Shown one piece after another: positions 1 to 12,341 of a DNA stretch of 64,000 nucleotides. This DNA is from Sequoia sempervirens (lineage: Eukaryota; Streptophyta; Pinopsida; Cupressales; Cupressaceae), in assembly GCA_007258455.2 (NCBI GenBank), contig VDFB02000002.1:353283-417282 (forward strand). The letters run 5' to 3'. The notes under the pieces were generated by a model, which was given only the letters and a program-made list of their open reading frames with translations, ran no database searches and was not told where the DNA came from. Position numbers and translations under genes: made by a program. Numbering within the stretch: the first letter of the stretch is position 1; each line of letters opens with the position of its first letter.

Positions 1-1182
1 CATACTCCAATATGACTTCCTTTTCACTCACCTTCTCTCTCAAAAAGTCAAAATTGATAGATATATGCTTGGTCTTTGAGTGCAACACTAGATTCATAGA
101 AATGTTAATTGCACTTGAATTATCATAGAATGTAGTAATGGACTCATCATACACAACTATGATATCTTTCAACATCTGCTTCATCCATAATACTTGAGTA
201 CAATTGTTAGCAGTAGCAATGTATTCTTTATTTTGCATCTTACATAACCATGAAATTAGCTTCTTACCCAAGAAAAATGCACCACCACTAGTACTCTTTA
301 TGTCATCCACATCTCCTGCCCAATCAACATCTGTAAAAGCACTCAAAGTAAGATCATCATCTTTAGGATACCACGAGCCAAAATTAACAGTTCCCTTCAA
401 GTATCTAAAAATCCTCTTCACAGTAGTTACATGAGATTACTTCGCATCAACTTGAAATCTTGCAACAATGCATACAACAATCCACAGATCATTGATCTAT
501 ATGTAGTTTTATTTTCTTTTAAAGAATCATCACCTTGTGTCAAGTTGCATCCAGTCATCATAGGTGTACCAACTAGCTTTGAATATTCCATACCAAACTT
601 CTTTAGCAATTCTTTCACATACTTGGATTGAGATATGAAAATCCCTCTATCTAACTGAGTAATTTGCAATCCCAAAAAGAATTTCATCTCACCAATCATA
701 GACATCTCAAACTAATTCTACATCTCATCATCAAAATTCATGCACAAACTATCGTCTCCTCCAAAAATGATATCATCAAAAAATACTTCAATAATCAAAT
801 CTTTATCATGATCAATCTTGAAATACAAATTACTATTAGTAGTACCTTTATTAAATCCAAGCTTCAAAAAATACTTCTCCAATCTGACATACCATGTTCT
901 TGGGGCTTGCTTAAGTCAATAAACTGCTTTCTTCAACTGACCAAACATATCTCCCTGGTCAATCAATTGAAATCCAATAGGTTGCTCAACATACACTTCT
1001 TTTCTAGTTCACCCTTTAGAAATGTTGACTTGACATCCATCTGATAAAACTTGTAGTTTTTTTAAGCAACATAAGCAACAAATAGTCTCACAACTTCAAT
1101 CCTAGCAACATGGAAAAAGTTTCTTCAAATTTGATTCCTTCCATTTGGGAATATCCTTTGCACACCAATCTTGATTTGTTTT
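1..1182 (-). pseudogene. D pol: copia reverse transcriptase and RNase H, 3' part
   Basis: Read on the minus strand from 1182 down, this begins in the reverse transcriptase N-terminal region (RLVCKGYSQ-like segment near 1130-1165). It passes a DVKSTF-like motif near 1030 and reaches the catalytic pair as FDD near 772-777, where copia usually has YVDD; both aspartates are kept. The connection region follows near 660-705 (GEMKFFLGLQI). The RNase H follows with a TDVDWAGD motif near 305-345, and the frame runs off the left window edge. Stops and frameshifts are frequent, so it is not functional. In a live element these domains copy the RNA into cDNA and degrade the template inside virus-like particles. 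The family assignment is secure; the lineage within copia is not. Confidence 0.9.
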
Positions 1183-2275
1183 TGGTGTAGGGGAACCCAC
1201 ACCTAATGGTAAAATTAAATGAGTCTTGTAGGGACAATATGTTGTTTTGAAGGTCTTTTGATCAGAATGCAACATGGAATTTGCAAAATATGTAAAAACA
1301 AGAATATTATCAAAGTTTCCATCTCTTGTCAAGGTGGAAAAGGCATGATTTCTTAGTGTTTTCATGTAAGAGGTCTTAAATAAGGTCTAAAAGACCAAAT
1401 TATATCTATTTAGAGGTGTTTTAGGTCCTAAAGGTCCATTAGTGGAAATAATGCAGAAGTTAGCAATTAAGAGTCAATTAGGTGCAATGATTAGTTGAAG
1501 GCTTTAGTTGAAGGTAGTTTTGTGTTGAAATTCTTTAAAATGCCTTGCGAGCCTCGAATATGAATTGGTTAAATCTATAACAAATCATACATAAGAAATA
1601 CCACACTTATTATGTAAATTTCTATTATTTTCATTGTTTTCTAAAGATTCTTGGTGTTGTACAGACTCGTACATGCTTGTGAGGGCCTAAGATCATCAAT
1701 TTTTGTGGGTACACATTTTTACTTGAAATTCAATTTGATTTGAAGTCTTAATTCTTTGTTTTGAGTGAGAATCAATAAAAATAGTGATTGCCACTATTTT
1801 TCTGTATTAAGGAACTTGAGTGAAAAAATATGAAAAATTAACTAATCCACCTACTATACTTGTCTCTATTGCTCAGTGGATTGGTGTACATTATGCTAGG
1901 GTAGATGTTTATTATCATTTGAGGTCAGGGGGAACCATGTAAGTTGCATAGTATTGATGCTTTATGGTTGATAGGGTTGGTTTCCTTGTGAAAGTGATGG
2001 CTTCATGAAGGTTTTCTATGAAATATCATTGGGATTGGGAAAGTAAGAGTTTGGGGAGTCTAGGAAAAACTTGAAGAAAGGTGTTTGAAGCCTTAGATTG
2101 ACTGTACAAGTCCTAAGTGTTTTTTTATATCAAGCCCCTATTGTTTGCATCAAAATAGAGGTTTTTTAAGTTTTGGGACAATCTGTCCATATAAGGGGAA
2201 TTTGACTATGGATTCATTGGTTTTAGAGGATTTAATTTTCTACACCAAGGTTTTAGGAAGTTTGGAGTAGTTCGA
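1183..2275 (+). repeat. A 5' LTR, first part (interrupted by B)
   Basis: This stretch matches the first 1088 bp of the 3' LTR of A (29770 onward) along its length, including the TGGTG start and a segment near 1869-1905 containing GCTCAGTGGATTGGTGTA. A hand comparison of about 160 bp gives roughly 8% mismatch, making A the oldest of the three nested plus-strand elements. The match stops at about 2270, where B begins, and resumes at 27121. The last few bases (2271-2275) are the decayed target-site copy of B. Confidence 0.87.
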
Positions 2276-2694
2276 TGGAGCTTTCAAAATTTTCTCCTTG
2301 TTTGTCACTCATGACCTCCCTTATGTCATTGGTCTTTCTTGGTGTTGAAAATTTTGAAGGGCTAGGGTTTTAGCCTTGTCTTCATCTTAAACCCTAGTGT
2401 TTTTTTTCTACCCTCGTTGAGGTTCTATTTGGACGTTACCTTTTAGAAGGGTCTTAAATTGAGTTGTGTCCCATCGTTCCGTCTAGACGTTGTCCCCTTC
2501 GGTTTCTAATTTTCGTGCCCTTCCCTAGGTTTTTATTTTTTCCTAAGTCTAGGCTGACCCCATGCTTTGTCATTTTAAAACAACTTATGTCGTTGTTTGT
2601 CGTTCACCTTGTGGTGTCCCCTTTCCTTTTAATAAATGTTTTATTTTGTAAAAGGTTGAACTTAGTGCTATCGTTGATCCATTTGTTGAAGATA

Positions 2695-3152
2695 TCAATG
2701 GCACCCACTATCACATGATCAGGATTAAAGGGATCACGATATCATGGGTGGGTGCCATGTGCCCTTCCTAAAGGATGAAATATGCGCGACCATTGATATG
2801 CTGACTCTTCAAGATCGATGGTGCCCGCCATCCTGTGAACAGGATTCTGGGATCACGATATCATGGGAAACTACCACGTGTCTCGTCCAATGAAGCCTAA
2901 GGAGTGAAGAAAGCATTCACCAGATTTAAATGTATTAAGCTGTAGATTACTAATGCACTTGTAAGATGCACGTGTTCTATTTCAATGCGGATGTTATGAT
3001 TTTAACAGAAAATCTTCTCGACAGTTAAAGGAAAGGACGGTGACCATTTTTGAAGGAGCAAGATTTCTGATAAGAAAGATTGACGGTGCCCGCCATCTTG
3101 CGATGGTAAATCAAAGGATTGCGATATTGTGGGAAAATTACATGTGGCATTC
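2695..3152 (+). promoter_or_regulatory. Three diverged repeat modules in the front part of the B LTR
   Basis: Three units, near 2695-2770, 2813-2885 and 3080-3150, share a core: a CCCGCCATC-like segment, a GGATCACGATATCATGGG-like segment, then an ACGTG or ATGTG box about 10 bases on. Unit 2 contains CACGTG, the core of a plant G-box, and another CACGTG lies near 2971. The same three units are in the 3' LTR near 16615-16690, 16735-16805 and 17005-17075. Repeats at this place in an LTR are often promoter or enhancer modules; that role is inferred, not shown. Confidence 0.5.
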
Positions 3153-3705
3153 CTTCATAGTGTATGACATGGTGGGCTCCTTACTACCGTGTTGGTGATT
3201 ATGTCAGTCTCTTTTGAAGATAGTTGTCAATGATTTCATTAAACTGGAGGATCAACAGCTCAAATTTAAATATGTATCAAATATGGTTGGATTGGTTCGT
3301 GCACCCCGCAAGTGAGCTTTAATGGTGGATGAGACATCTACTAGCGAGATTTGATCTACATAAAATAAATTTACTTGTCTCATTTGTATCACAAGGCATC
3401 CAAGTTTTTCGTGAAAACAATTTCAGAGCCAAAGGTGAAATTGAGAGCAGCTACAACCAAAAATTGGAGTTTATGCAAAACAAGTCAGGAGTTTATTTTC
3501 TCTGTTTCCCAAACATTCTATACCTAAATTTGGGAAGGGGGGTTCTGTTATGCTTGTCACTGAGCTCATTAAAATCTTTTGTTAGGGCTATAGTTTAATC
3601 ATAAATTGTGAGGAATTACGGTATTTTTATTCTATAATGTCCTATCTCTACTTAGTCATAGCCACTTGAAGTGTAACATTGAAGTGAAGCCCTAGTTTAT
3701 CTAAA

Positions 3706-6700
3706 ATGGTACAACCCAAGCAGCACTCTAGCGACATTGAGTATTTGAAAAGAAACTTGTACGATGATTTCCTAGATCAATTTCCATTATAAAAAAATGA
3801 TAGAAGGAAGGGTGTGGTGTTGATGCAAGGGAAAATCCTAGGGGAGGGGTTGGTTTGTAACAATTCCAACATTGTTGATGTTAGGGTTCCACTCACCAGC
3901 TTAGAGATGTTCATATTATGGTATGGAGAAAAGAATTTTTGTCACCCTTTCTTGAATGGATGGATGTACGACATGGGAAAGCTGGTTGTACCAAATGTGT
4001 TCCTTGATGTGGACTTACTAAGGATAGTGGCCAAGAGATATGACCCTACCACATGGATAATTAGATATAATGATGGAGGGGTTCTATTCGAAATTGACAG
4101 AGATTTTATCCAATGAACTTTTGATTTGAGTGAGCCGAGTGATGATTTGGTTTTGATTAATCTTGAGGAAATGAAACAAGAGTATGCAAAACTAAAATCT
4201 CTTTATAGGGTTAAGTTGCTTCCACCCCATCTGGTTAAGGCAACAGGTTCACAATTTCATATCAGCCCTAGTGACCAAGAACCCTTCAGAATGATTTTTT
4301 TTGCAAAGCCTTTCCTGGCTACTTTCTATTCACTATGTCAGATTTTGTGTTTCAGTCCTTGTGCAGTAATGCCAATTGTATACATGTTCATGCAGGTGCA
4401 AATACAACACCCTAACTTCTATGTAACATAAGACTTTGCTTCCTTTTTGATAGAGAGGATAGATGAAGGGTTGTCAAAGCTGTAGAAAGGTGATACTAGT
4501 ACTCAATTCTTTTCATATTCCATGTTGATGCATATGTTCCTATTTAGTAATGCTGGTTTCTTTGCTGAGAAGATGAACTTAAGGCAATTAGTTAATGGAG
4601 AAATATTGCCAGTATAGATATGGGCTATAGATTTGTCGTGTAATAAGGAAAGTACCAGTTATGTACAATTTGATAATTGTTTTGCTTCAAGATTAAGGGC
4701 TAGATTGATGGTAAATGTACCTACGAGCCCTAAGGAAGTCCATGATTTCCTTAGGCCAAAGGAGAGGAAACCAAAATTGAGGGTTTTACATAACTGGGGT
4801 GACATTATCCCATATCCAGTCAGCCCTGTCTTGAGAATATATGGATTTAAAGGAACCCTTCACATACTGCCATAAAATGTGCCACCAAGACTAGGATTTG
4901 CAAATGTTATGTGGCAAATGGGGTGTATTCATGAGGATAACCTTACTGGAAAGGGGAAGGGAACATTATTCCTTGATTATACAGTAGTGTCCAACTTTAT
5001 GTTTTCAAAGGGAGGCTGGACACATTTTGACAAATTATTTCTTGATTACCATTTAATATTTGGTCCAAGGTGACAACATGATCCTGAAGGTTTCTTTGCT
5101 CTTTTTAGACAAAGAATAAAATATGAAAATTTTGCACATGATTTCAATTTCCCTGAGGACCAGATCATAAATGAATTTGATTGAGATAAGCAGGAATTGA
5201 ATAAGGAGAAATGGATAGCTTATAGTAAGCTACTGGATATTGTGCATGAAATGGATCTGAAGTATGATCCATTGATGTAATTCACTCCATACCACAAGAA
5301 AATTGATTTTCTAATGAAGAATTTCAAGGAGATTATGGATGCCTTGACAACCAAAAAGATAAATTTAAGGATAAGTTTGGGTATGCAAGGACAAAGTGAT
5401 AGGCCAATTGAAACAAGGTTAGTATATTAACCTACAGAAAGGTGGCCCATCTATAGGAGGAAAAGGGATACTAGCAGTGATGAGGAAGAAGTAGACATAA
5501 AGGGGAAGCAAATAATGAAGGCACCTCTAGAACTAGGTCCAAAATTCAAAGTACCTTGGGCTGTCAAAATCATTGAATGAAAATCTTCACTAGAGCACAG
5601 TCCCCCATCACCACCATCTGAGCCAGGCCCTAAGAGACAAAAAACTAATCGCCCGCCTGAGGATTTGACAAATGAAATTATTGTTACTAATCAGAACATG
5701 TAGGTTGGTATGCCTTCCCCTCCTAGGTAAGCTAATTGGTTCTATCTGATTTCGATATGAAGAGTAAGAGTGTGTAGGATGCAAGAATGGAGGCTTGCAA
5801 GGAGTTCTTAGATGACAATGCATTTGTAAAGACTCTTGTTTTCTTTCAATTGGCATGGAGGATGAAATTAGAAGAGTATCAAAATCAATGCAAGGAGAGA
5901 AGAGAACTAAGGCCTGATAGGTCAGATCAGGAGAATGATGAAGAAGTAAAAGTTGAACTAATGGAAGATTTCAAAAACATCACTCCTGAAGAAGGAAGAC
6001 AACTAGTGATTCAGGCTAGTGTTTTGATTTTTCCTGAATGAGAAATCGCAGATGCAATGGCTTTCAATGCCATTATGAAGTCCAAGAATCCTTTTCAGGA
6101 TTCTAAAGAAGTTAAGGTAACATTGCAAAACTCAACCTTCAATGAAAAATATGAGACCTTGGAAATTTGGGAATCGGCTCCACAAGGAAGAAAGCCAGAC
6201 ATTGCTGATATTAATCCAAATTTCAAAGGAGGATTATTAATAAAGAGGGCTTCAAAGACTTCAACCACTGAAGCCACTAATTTAACTATGAATGTTGCCA
6301 AGTTGGCCCAAAAGACTGTTGGAAGGGAGGAGGCTGAAAGAAAGAGCCTAATGGAGAAGTATAACATTTTAATTCAAGAATATAGTAAAATGCAACAGAG
6401 GAATGTTGAGCTACAAACTGAAGTAGAAAGGTTCAAGTATATATATATTGGGGAAACATCCAATGCTCCAGGAACCAGCACATTACCTCCCACAGCAGGG
6501 TCAATGCCTCCTGCTTCTCCAAATTTTTCTACACCAGGGTCTCCCATTCAAAATCCTTCTCTCACCCCTCCTCTAGAACAAATTGATGAAGAAACAGAGT
6601 GCTTTGTTGATCCAACAAAGAGGAAGCTTATACAAAAAATTGATGAATTACAGACATCATTAAGGGTAAAAGAGGAGGGTTTTCTTTCAAAAGAAAAAGA

Positions 6701-7496
6701 AATTGTTACTATTGTTTTGGAGCATTTAAATGAAAGGGTAGATACTAAATTTCCCTCTATACATTCTTTGTATTCTTTTCTGTTTGAAGCAACAAAGAAT
6801 ATTGATAGGCATTAGGGGATAGTGATTCCAATAATTGAAAATTGGATCCCTAGGGCCAATGATCTAGATATTATGAATAAAGCCTCAAGGTTTGATGTAA
6901 ATAATAAGCCCCAATCATTGAAGCCTACTTATATGTTAGTAAAATCATTGCAAGGTTTTCAGACCTTACTAGATGATCTAAGTAGGAAGATTAGAGAATT
7001 TGTAAAGAACTTCAATTATTGGGGTAACACATTGTTACTTTATATAACTGATGAGCAGGGGAAAATTAGAACACTCCAACAATGGCAGGATCAGGCAAGT
7101 AAGGTCATAAATAATCAAATTAAAGTAATTTTTGATGACTCAGATTATGATTTGTTGGTGGATTGTATGGATAATATTATTGGTACCGGATTATTTTTGG
7201 TATCTTTTGAAAGAGATGCTAATTAGGTAGTGGTAAAGTATATGCCTTATAGTACAAAAGTCAGTGAGGTGATTAATTTTGACTGGCCAACGAACGAAGA
7301 ATACCAAAGGTGGGTGGCTAAGTATTTGAATGATGATGAGCAAAAAGAGTGGGTAATCGACAGGTGGAAAATTAAATGCTACAGTTACAACAATTCCAGT
7401 TTTGTGTTGATGGATTTCTTGGTGTGGCATTTGCATGTATTTTTTTTATTGCATCAACCTTCCTCTGCTGGCATGATGAACGAGAATATGCTTTAG
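3706..7496 (+). pseudogene. Decayed long ORF of unknown function in B 5' LTR
   Basis: A reading frame begins at ATG 3706 and can be followed to about 7496 through several stops and at least one frameshift. An A lost near 5730, relative to the other LTR, moves the frame from 1 to 0. The longest clean part is 252 codons (6057-6815). Visible features are an N-terminal stretch rich in hydrophobic and aromatic residues (GWMYDMGKLVVPN near 3958), a basic and Pro/Ser-rich segment near 5560-5650, a Lys/Glu-rich segment likely to form coiled coil near 6330-6440, and a Thr/Pro/Ser-rich segment near 6470-6570. I recognise no gag, pol, env or transposase motif. The same frame is in the 3' LTR. Expression from inside an LTR would put it under the element's own promoter. 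The function is unknown. Confidence 0.6.
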
Positions 7497-8536
7497 GATG
7501 AATATTGTTGTAACGATTTTTTGAATGTCATCAGGTGCCCCAATCAGCTAGTGACATGTGTACTTTTTGGCCCAATGCTTGTTTGCTCCTTCATTTTCTA
7601 TAAGAAGGATTTCAAGGCCAGAAGTACGGGTTAGCAAGTTATAGAATTTTGATCAAGTTTAGGTGAAGTTGCAAAGCAGATTGTAAAGTCATATGTTTCT
7701 AGAGAGAAATGCAATTTTGAATTCTAAATCATTCTGTGATAGGTTTTGCATTTATGAGGATTAAATGTTGCATAATAGTACTAGCATTTGAATTAAAATG
7801 AAAAATTTGATCTCATGTCTCTCCATTGTATGCGCATATCTGAACTTTGAATAAAATAAATAAGGGTTGTTTCATTCATCTCACTATTATGGTGTGTATG
7901 ATTCTATTTTTTATTTAATTCAAGGAATTAACTAAAATTCTTGAATGGGATTATAGGCAGATATGTTCTATATAAGGATTTGATAAGCAGTATTGGGTTA
8001 GAATACATTCTGATGAAATTGTAATGCAATATTGTCAGGGATTTTATATGTCACATATTTCATCTATTATAAACCTTTAAATGCTCATGAATTTGACTCC
8101 CCAATGGATATATGGCACTGATATAGGTTGCATTCATTCGTGTGATTTAGTATTAGTGTGTCTTTTCCTAGAGCTTGCTACAGATTGCAAATCAATGACT
8201 ATTTTATATATTATGGATTGTGTTGTAGTCATCCCATTCTCCATATAGTTGATATTGTTGAAGAATAGTTGGTTCTATTCAATATTATCTTATTATGTTG
8301 AGTTATTAAGTGGGATTATCTATTATTATTAATGTTGTTTATGATAATGGTGCAGAGGTTGTAAACACATTAAGGGATTTCCCTCCTGGGTCTTGCAGAG
8401 ATCGAAGTGTAGGGGGTTATTTTAAAGTCCTCATCAGTTGGTCTAGGTCCTTCAAGCTGCCCTTGATTGGAATTGACAATTCCATAGGTAGATTAGAAAA
8501 CCAACCTGGTTAATAGCATAAAAAGTAACCAACAAA
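7497..8536 (+). other. Terminal 1 kb of B 5' LTR with a short frame shared by both LTRs
   Basis: No long coding frame occurs here. A 67-codon frame at 8310-8513 is open in this LTR and also at the matching place in the 3' LTR (26894-27097), with mostly the same residues. Shared openness may only reflect common descent of the two LTRs, so I do not call it a gene. No clear polyadenylation signal or TATA box stood out by eye. Confidence 0.4.
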
Positions 8537-8537
8537 A

Positions 8538-8557
8538 TGGTGACTCTACTAGGGAAC
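8538..8557 (+). promoter_or_regulatory. B primer-binding site
   Basis: TGGTGACTCTACTAGGGAAC follows the 5' LTR end after one spacer base. It has the TGG start expected of a tRNA 3' end complement and differs from the initiator-Met type (TGGTATCAGAGC) seen in C, E and G. Similar TGGCGACTC-type sites occur in other plant Tat and Ogre elements as I remember them. I cannot name the tRNA with certainty from the sequence. Confidence 0.6.
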
Positions 8558-8882
8558 TAATTTAAAAAGGTTTCTTACTAGTGTGTCGGTTGTCTATTTT
8601 GCATAGTGTTTTCATAGTATTTATGTGATTTGAAGGTTGAGCCTATAGTTCTATGTTAAGTTTGTCCACTTCTATTTTCATAAGTGTCAAGAGTTATGTT
8701 GTAAATCACTTTTAGGTGTTGTCAGTTTGAGGTTCTGAAGGTTCTTATATTCTAGTACATGTCTTTAGGTTTCTGATATTCCCAAGAAAATTGGGTGGCG
8801 ACTCTGAAGTCTCTGCACTAGTGTGTGTTTTATTTTGAAAAGTTTATTATACATAGAAAGAACTTTTGGACAAGTGCCTGGA

Positions 8883-9416
8883 ATGGAGGACACAAGGTCA
8901 TTCATGAAGAATCATCTGAAAGACAAATTGGAAGGTGAACTTCCCAAAGCAAAGAAGAAGGACTAGATAAAGAAGAAACTAGAATCTAGTAATGTTGCTC
9001 CTATGTCACAAGACCCTGTACACCAAGGTACACATAAGCTTTTACATCCTATCCCCAAGAATCTTGATAAGATATCTAGAAATTCAGAGTTAGATAGTTG
9101 TGGATTTTTTTATTCATTATTTAATACACCAGTTCAAGATAATGTGACATGTCAGAATAAGGGGCTTGCTAGTGTTAAATATGCTGAAAAGAGAAGAGGT
9201 AGGAGTAGAAGTCGAACCCATCAAAGAGAATGCACCAGTGATGTGCCTCCTCCTCTTGCTGAAAATGATGTAAATCCTTTGTTTTCTAAACATGTATTGG
9301 AGGGGGTCAATTTAATAGATCTAGATGATACATCAAGTTCTAATGTGACTTTTCCTGACCCTAATGATTTTTTTGGAGACAAATTCTTTGAGATGGGAAA
9401 TTCAAGCACAAGCTAA
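8883..9416 (+). pseudogene. B first ORF (gag N-terminal or separate ORF1)
   Basis: A frame starts at ATG 8883, about 345 bases after the primer site, passes one stop near 8967, and is then open to 9416. The product is hydrophilic, with Lys-rich and Arg/Ser-rich parts (an RGRSRSR stretch near 9197) and an acidic C-terminal part. Downstream gag is in another frame (frame 1 against frame 0 here). Tat and Ogre elements often have an extra ORF of unknown function before gag, and this position fits that. It could equally be the gag N-terminus separated by a frameshift. No conserved domain is visible. Confidence 0.5.
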
Positions 9417-9576
9417 GCTTAGAGTGAAGAAATAAAAAGAAAGGGATGTAACATTGAGGATTGTTGTGATTGAAAGGGATAGGTTAATGAGACAGTAGCT
9501 TCTGAACTGAGATAAACCTGAACCAAATGTTGAGGGTCCAATTCTACAGAATATTTCTAATAAGGAAGTAAGGAAT

Positions 9577-11310
9577 GTGCCTAAAGAAACCCTAGTAGCC
9601 CACGTTGATTCCCAACCTAAACCTATAGACCCAAAGCCCTTGACTCATGATAGGTCTCAACCAAGTAATACAAATCCTAAACCAACATTGGACAAAGGAA
9701 AGAAAAAGGTTGAGGGGATTAAAATAAATGAGAATGTGACTCCCCATCCTATTAAACAAGATCCCAAACCACATGTGTCATTTCAAACATAATTTTCTTT
9801 AGAAAAGGCTAAGAAGGAGAGTGAAGCTTTGGCAGAAGAGTTGGAAAGAACAAAGATAAAGGCTATAAATGTAGAAATGAAGAGGAAGATAAGTTTCCTA
9901 AAGATGACAACTACATATGAGGTTATACAAGCTGCAACCTCGTCAAACCACCAAGATGCCTTAAAGGGTGGTTCTAAAAATAATCCAAGCCCCACTGTAA
10001 ATAGTCCTGACCTGAAGATTCATGTAACTAGGTTTGCAAATGCAAATCAGGATGGTTTAAGAGTACAAGATAAAGGGTCTGGTGTGGATTCTTAGAGAAA
10101 TGAGGGATTATTTCAATGACGACCTATATAGTTGGAAAGGTATAGGCCATTGTTCTTTGATGGTATTCCTGGTTATCCAAATCCTATCCCTGCTAACTTG
10201 AGAGAAAAGATGAATAAGTTTGCTAGTAATAATGTTGTAACAGTAGAGGAACACTTGAAAGCTTTCATGGACATGTTAAATGATTATGAGGTAGAAAATG
10301 AAGATGTTGTAATGAAATTGCTTGAACAATCCCTGGTAGAAGATGCAAGGGATTGGTATAGAGGTTTTCCTAATGCTAGTATTGGGTCACGGGATGAGTT
10401 TGAAAAGTGTTTTAAAGAGTAGTATGGTGATAAAAGTAATGCTAGTTTCATGGTGAATGAATTTAATAACATCAAGAAGTCATTGAATGAGCCTGTGACA
10501 GAGTTTAATTTGAGATTTCAAAAGGAAATGTATAAGTTGTTCCAGGTTTTGAGGCTTGATAAAAATATTTTCTTAACTACATACTTCAATGCTTTTGATG
10601 CTAAAATGGCATATCTCCTCAGAGATAAAGACCCTCAGACCATGAGGGTTGCATTTAAAGTGGCTATAAATATTGAAAGTAACAAAAAGGCTTCTGGGAA
10701 GTATGGTAGGAGAGAAGAACTTGCACTTTTGAAAAATCCTAGAAATAAAATTGAGAAAGGTCCTGCTACAAAGCCTAAGGATGATGAAAAGTCGGAAAAG
10801 GTTTACAATACCCTAAAAGACATAAAGAAAACTATTGCTAAGCAAGAAAAGGGTGTAGGAAATGAAAGGTAGCCCTATAATAAAAATGATAGGCTGCCTA
10901 GATTGCAAAATTATCCTTACAATACAAATTGGAAAGATGGAAAGCCAATCTTGCCTAGCCAGAAGCCTAAAAATGATCAACATATGCCAGACCCCTTACA
11001 AAAAAATTCAATGAATATGGTAGTAGACCAACCATGGTGTGAAATGTGTCAACATCCTCATGATCAAAATTAATGTGGGGTTGCTCAATTAATTGTTGCT
11101 GAGCAAATTGAGGACACTCATGAGCAGACATCAGAATGTGAGCAAGATGATGTAAATGTTTGTATGGCTAGATCGTATATTGATGAAGTAGAATGCTCCT
11201 CTAACGGTGAAATACATGAAGCTAATTTGGATAATCAAAGAAAGAGAAATGAGATGTACCATCAACAGGTCTTTTCTGATGAGGAAGATGATTTTGATCA
11301 TAATGCTTGA
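9577..11310 (+). pseudogene. B gag (capsid/nucleocapsid precursor)
   Basis: One frame runs through stops near 9790, 10093, 10420, 10870, 11071 and 11308. The central block around 10130-10680 has the look of the plant retrotransposon gag domain: a LEQSLVEDARDWYRG-like segment near 10325 and a VTEFNLRF-like segment near 10497. A cysteine cluster near 11038-11075 (CEMCQHPHDQN, then a stop, then C) resembles a degenerate CCHC nucleic-acid-binding knuckle with three rather than four residues before His. In a live element the product would form the particle that houses reverse transcription. Several stops replace CAG or TGG-like codons. It is not functional as it stands. Confidence 0.75.
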
Positions 11311-11313
11311 ATT

Positions 11314-11691
11314 ATGGAGCAGACTGAAGATTCGATGTCCTTAAGGAGACCATCAGAAGAGGAAATTGCAAGGTTGACCAAAGAAATGGCTGCCCAAATG
11401 AGAGGTTCAATCCAATTGAGAAGTATAACTATTGGTGGTGAACAGGGTAAACCTATTGGCTTATTTATCAAAGAGAAAAAGTATAAAAACAAAGGTGTTA
11501 AGATTGACAACAAAAAGGATACTGTAAAATTCAAAGAAGTTAAGAGTGATAAGATTTGGGAAAAAAGAAATGAGATCCCAAAACTTCAAGAAGGTGTAAT
11601 TATACCACTGGTGAAGAAAAAGGTGATTACAAAGGTAGCTGAAACTGCTGCAGAGGATGACAAGCAAAAGGAGCTAGGAGGATGTAATTAG
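11314..11691 (+). pseudogene. B linker between gag and protease
   Basis: A 125-codon open stretch, in the gag frame and directly after it, is rich in Lys and Glu and has no domain I recognise. Tat-type elements have a long hydrophilic spacer between the zinc knuckle and protease, so this is most simply the C-terminal gag or protease leader. It ends in a TAG at 11689; the protease frame resumes at 11719. Confidence 0.5.
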
Positions 11692-11718
11692 CTAGAAAGA
11701 AAGGAAAACGATGAAGGT

Positions 11719-12341
11719 ATGATTAATTTGCCTAAATATACACCTATGGATATGTTTCATGCTCTTTCTCAGGTTAAAGTAACTATACCTTTACTAGAAA
11801 TGATGAGAATAGATGAACACAATGAAAAGGCAATAGCTCTAATCACAAATATGGTTGGTAATAAGGCCAAACCTAGAAATGATAAAGAAGTGAAAGATAA
11901 AGAGAAAGAAAAGGAAATGGAGGGAATAGTGTCACAAATTCCCCTTGTGTATTTACATAATTCTATTAACATGTGCCTTGAAAACATAAACCCCTTTTTT
12001 CTTGAGTGTAGATATAAATGGGAAAACTCTAAGAAACTATATGATAGATTCAGGGGCCTCAAATAATGTTATTCTAGTCAAAATAATGGAGGCAATGGGC
12101 TTGACAGTAGATACTACTCAAGGAAAATGTTATGCTATGGATTCAAGAGAAGTTCTAGTTATTGGAACTATCAGAGCATTGCCTTATAAGTTGACTCAGT
12201 ACCCTAACAAGGATTTAGTCATGATTGTCTTAGTTGTAGACATCCCACCTCACTTTGGGATGCTTTTGTCAAGGAAATGGAGTGCATCAATGGGGGGTAA
12301 CATGCAATGTGATTTCTCATTTGCTACTCTCTATTGATGGT
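11719..12341 (+). pseudogene. B retropepsin-like aspartic protease
   Basis: After a lead-in rich in Lys and Glu, the frame shifts near 12000 and gives a retropepsin core. The catalytic IDSGASNN motif (active-site Asp in DSG) is near 12050, and a GMLLSRKW segment near 12258 is followed by a GGNMQCD-like segment. Those C-terminal motifs are typical of Athila/Tat proteases as I remember them. It would cleave the Gag-Pol polyprotein in the particle. The active-site triad is intact, but the frame is broken upstream at about 12000 and again at about 12336, where the RNase H-type domain follows in another frame. Confidence 0.75.

Larger units (their letters stand above)
2276..8536 (+). repeat. B 5' LTR (about 6.26 kb)
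   Basis: This aligns along its length with 16199-21418 plus 26093-27120. It ends just before a primer-binding-site-like sequence at 8538. A hand count over about 195 bp of the coding-like part gives about 13 mismatches, roughly 6-7% divergence. The layout is a repeat-bearing region of about 1.4 kb, then a long decayed reading frame (3706-7496), then about 1 kb of non-coding sequence. Confidence 0.88.

Noticed and set aside
1102..1365. 87-codon minus-strand frame joining D pol to the A LTR
   Set aside because: It crosses the D/A junction at 1182, so the frame is an insertion artefact.
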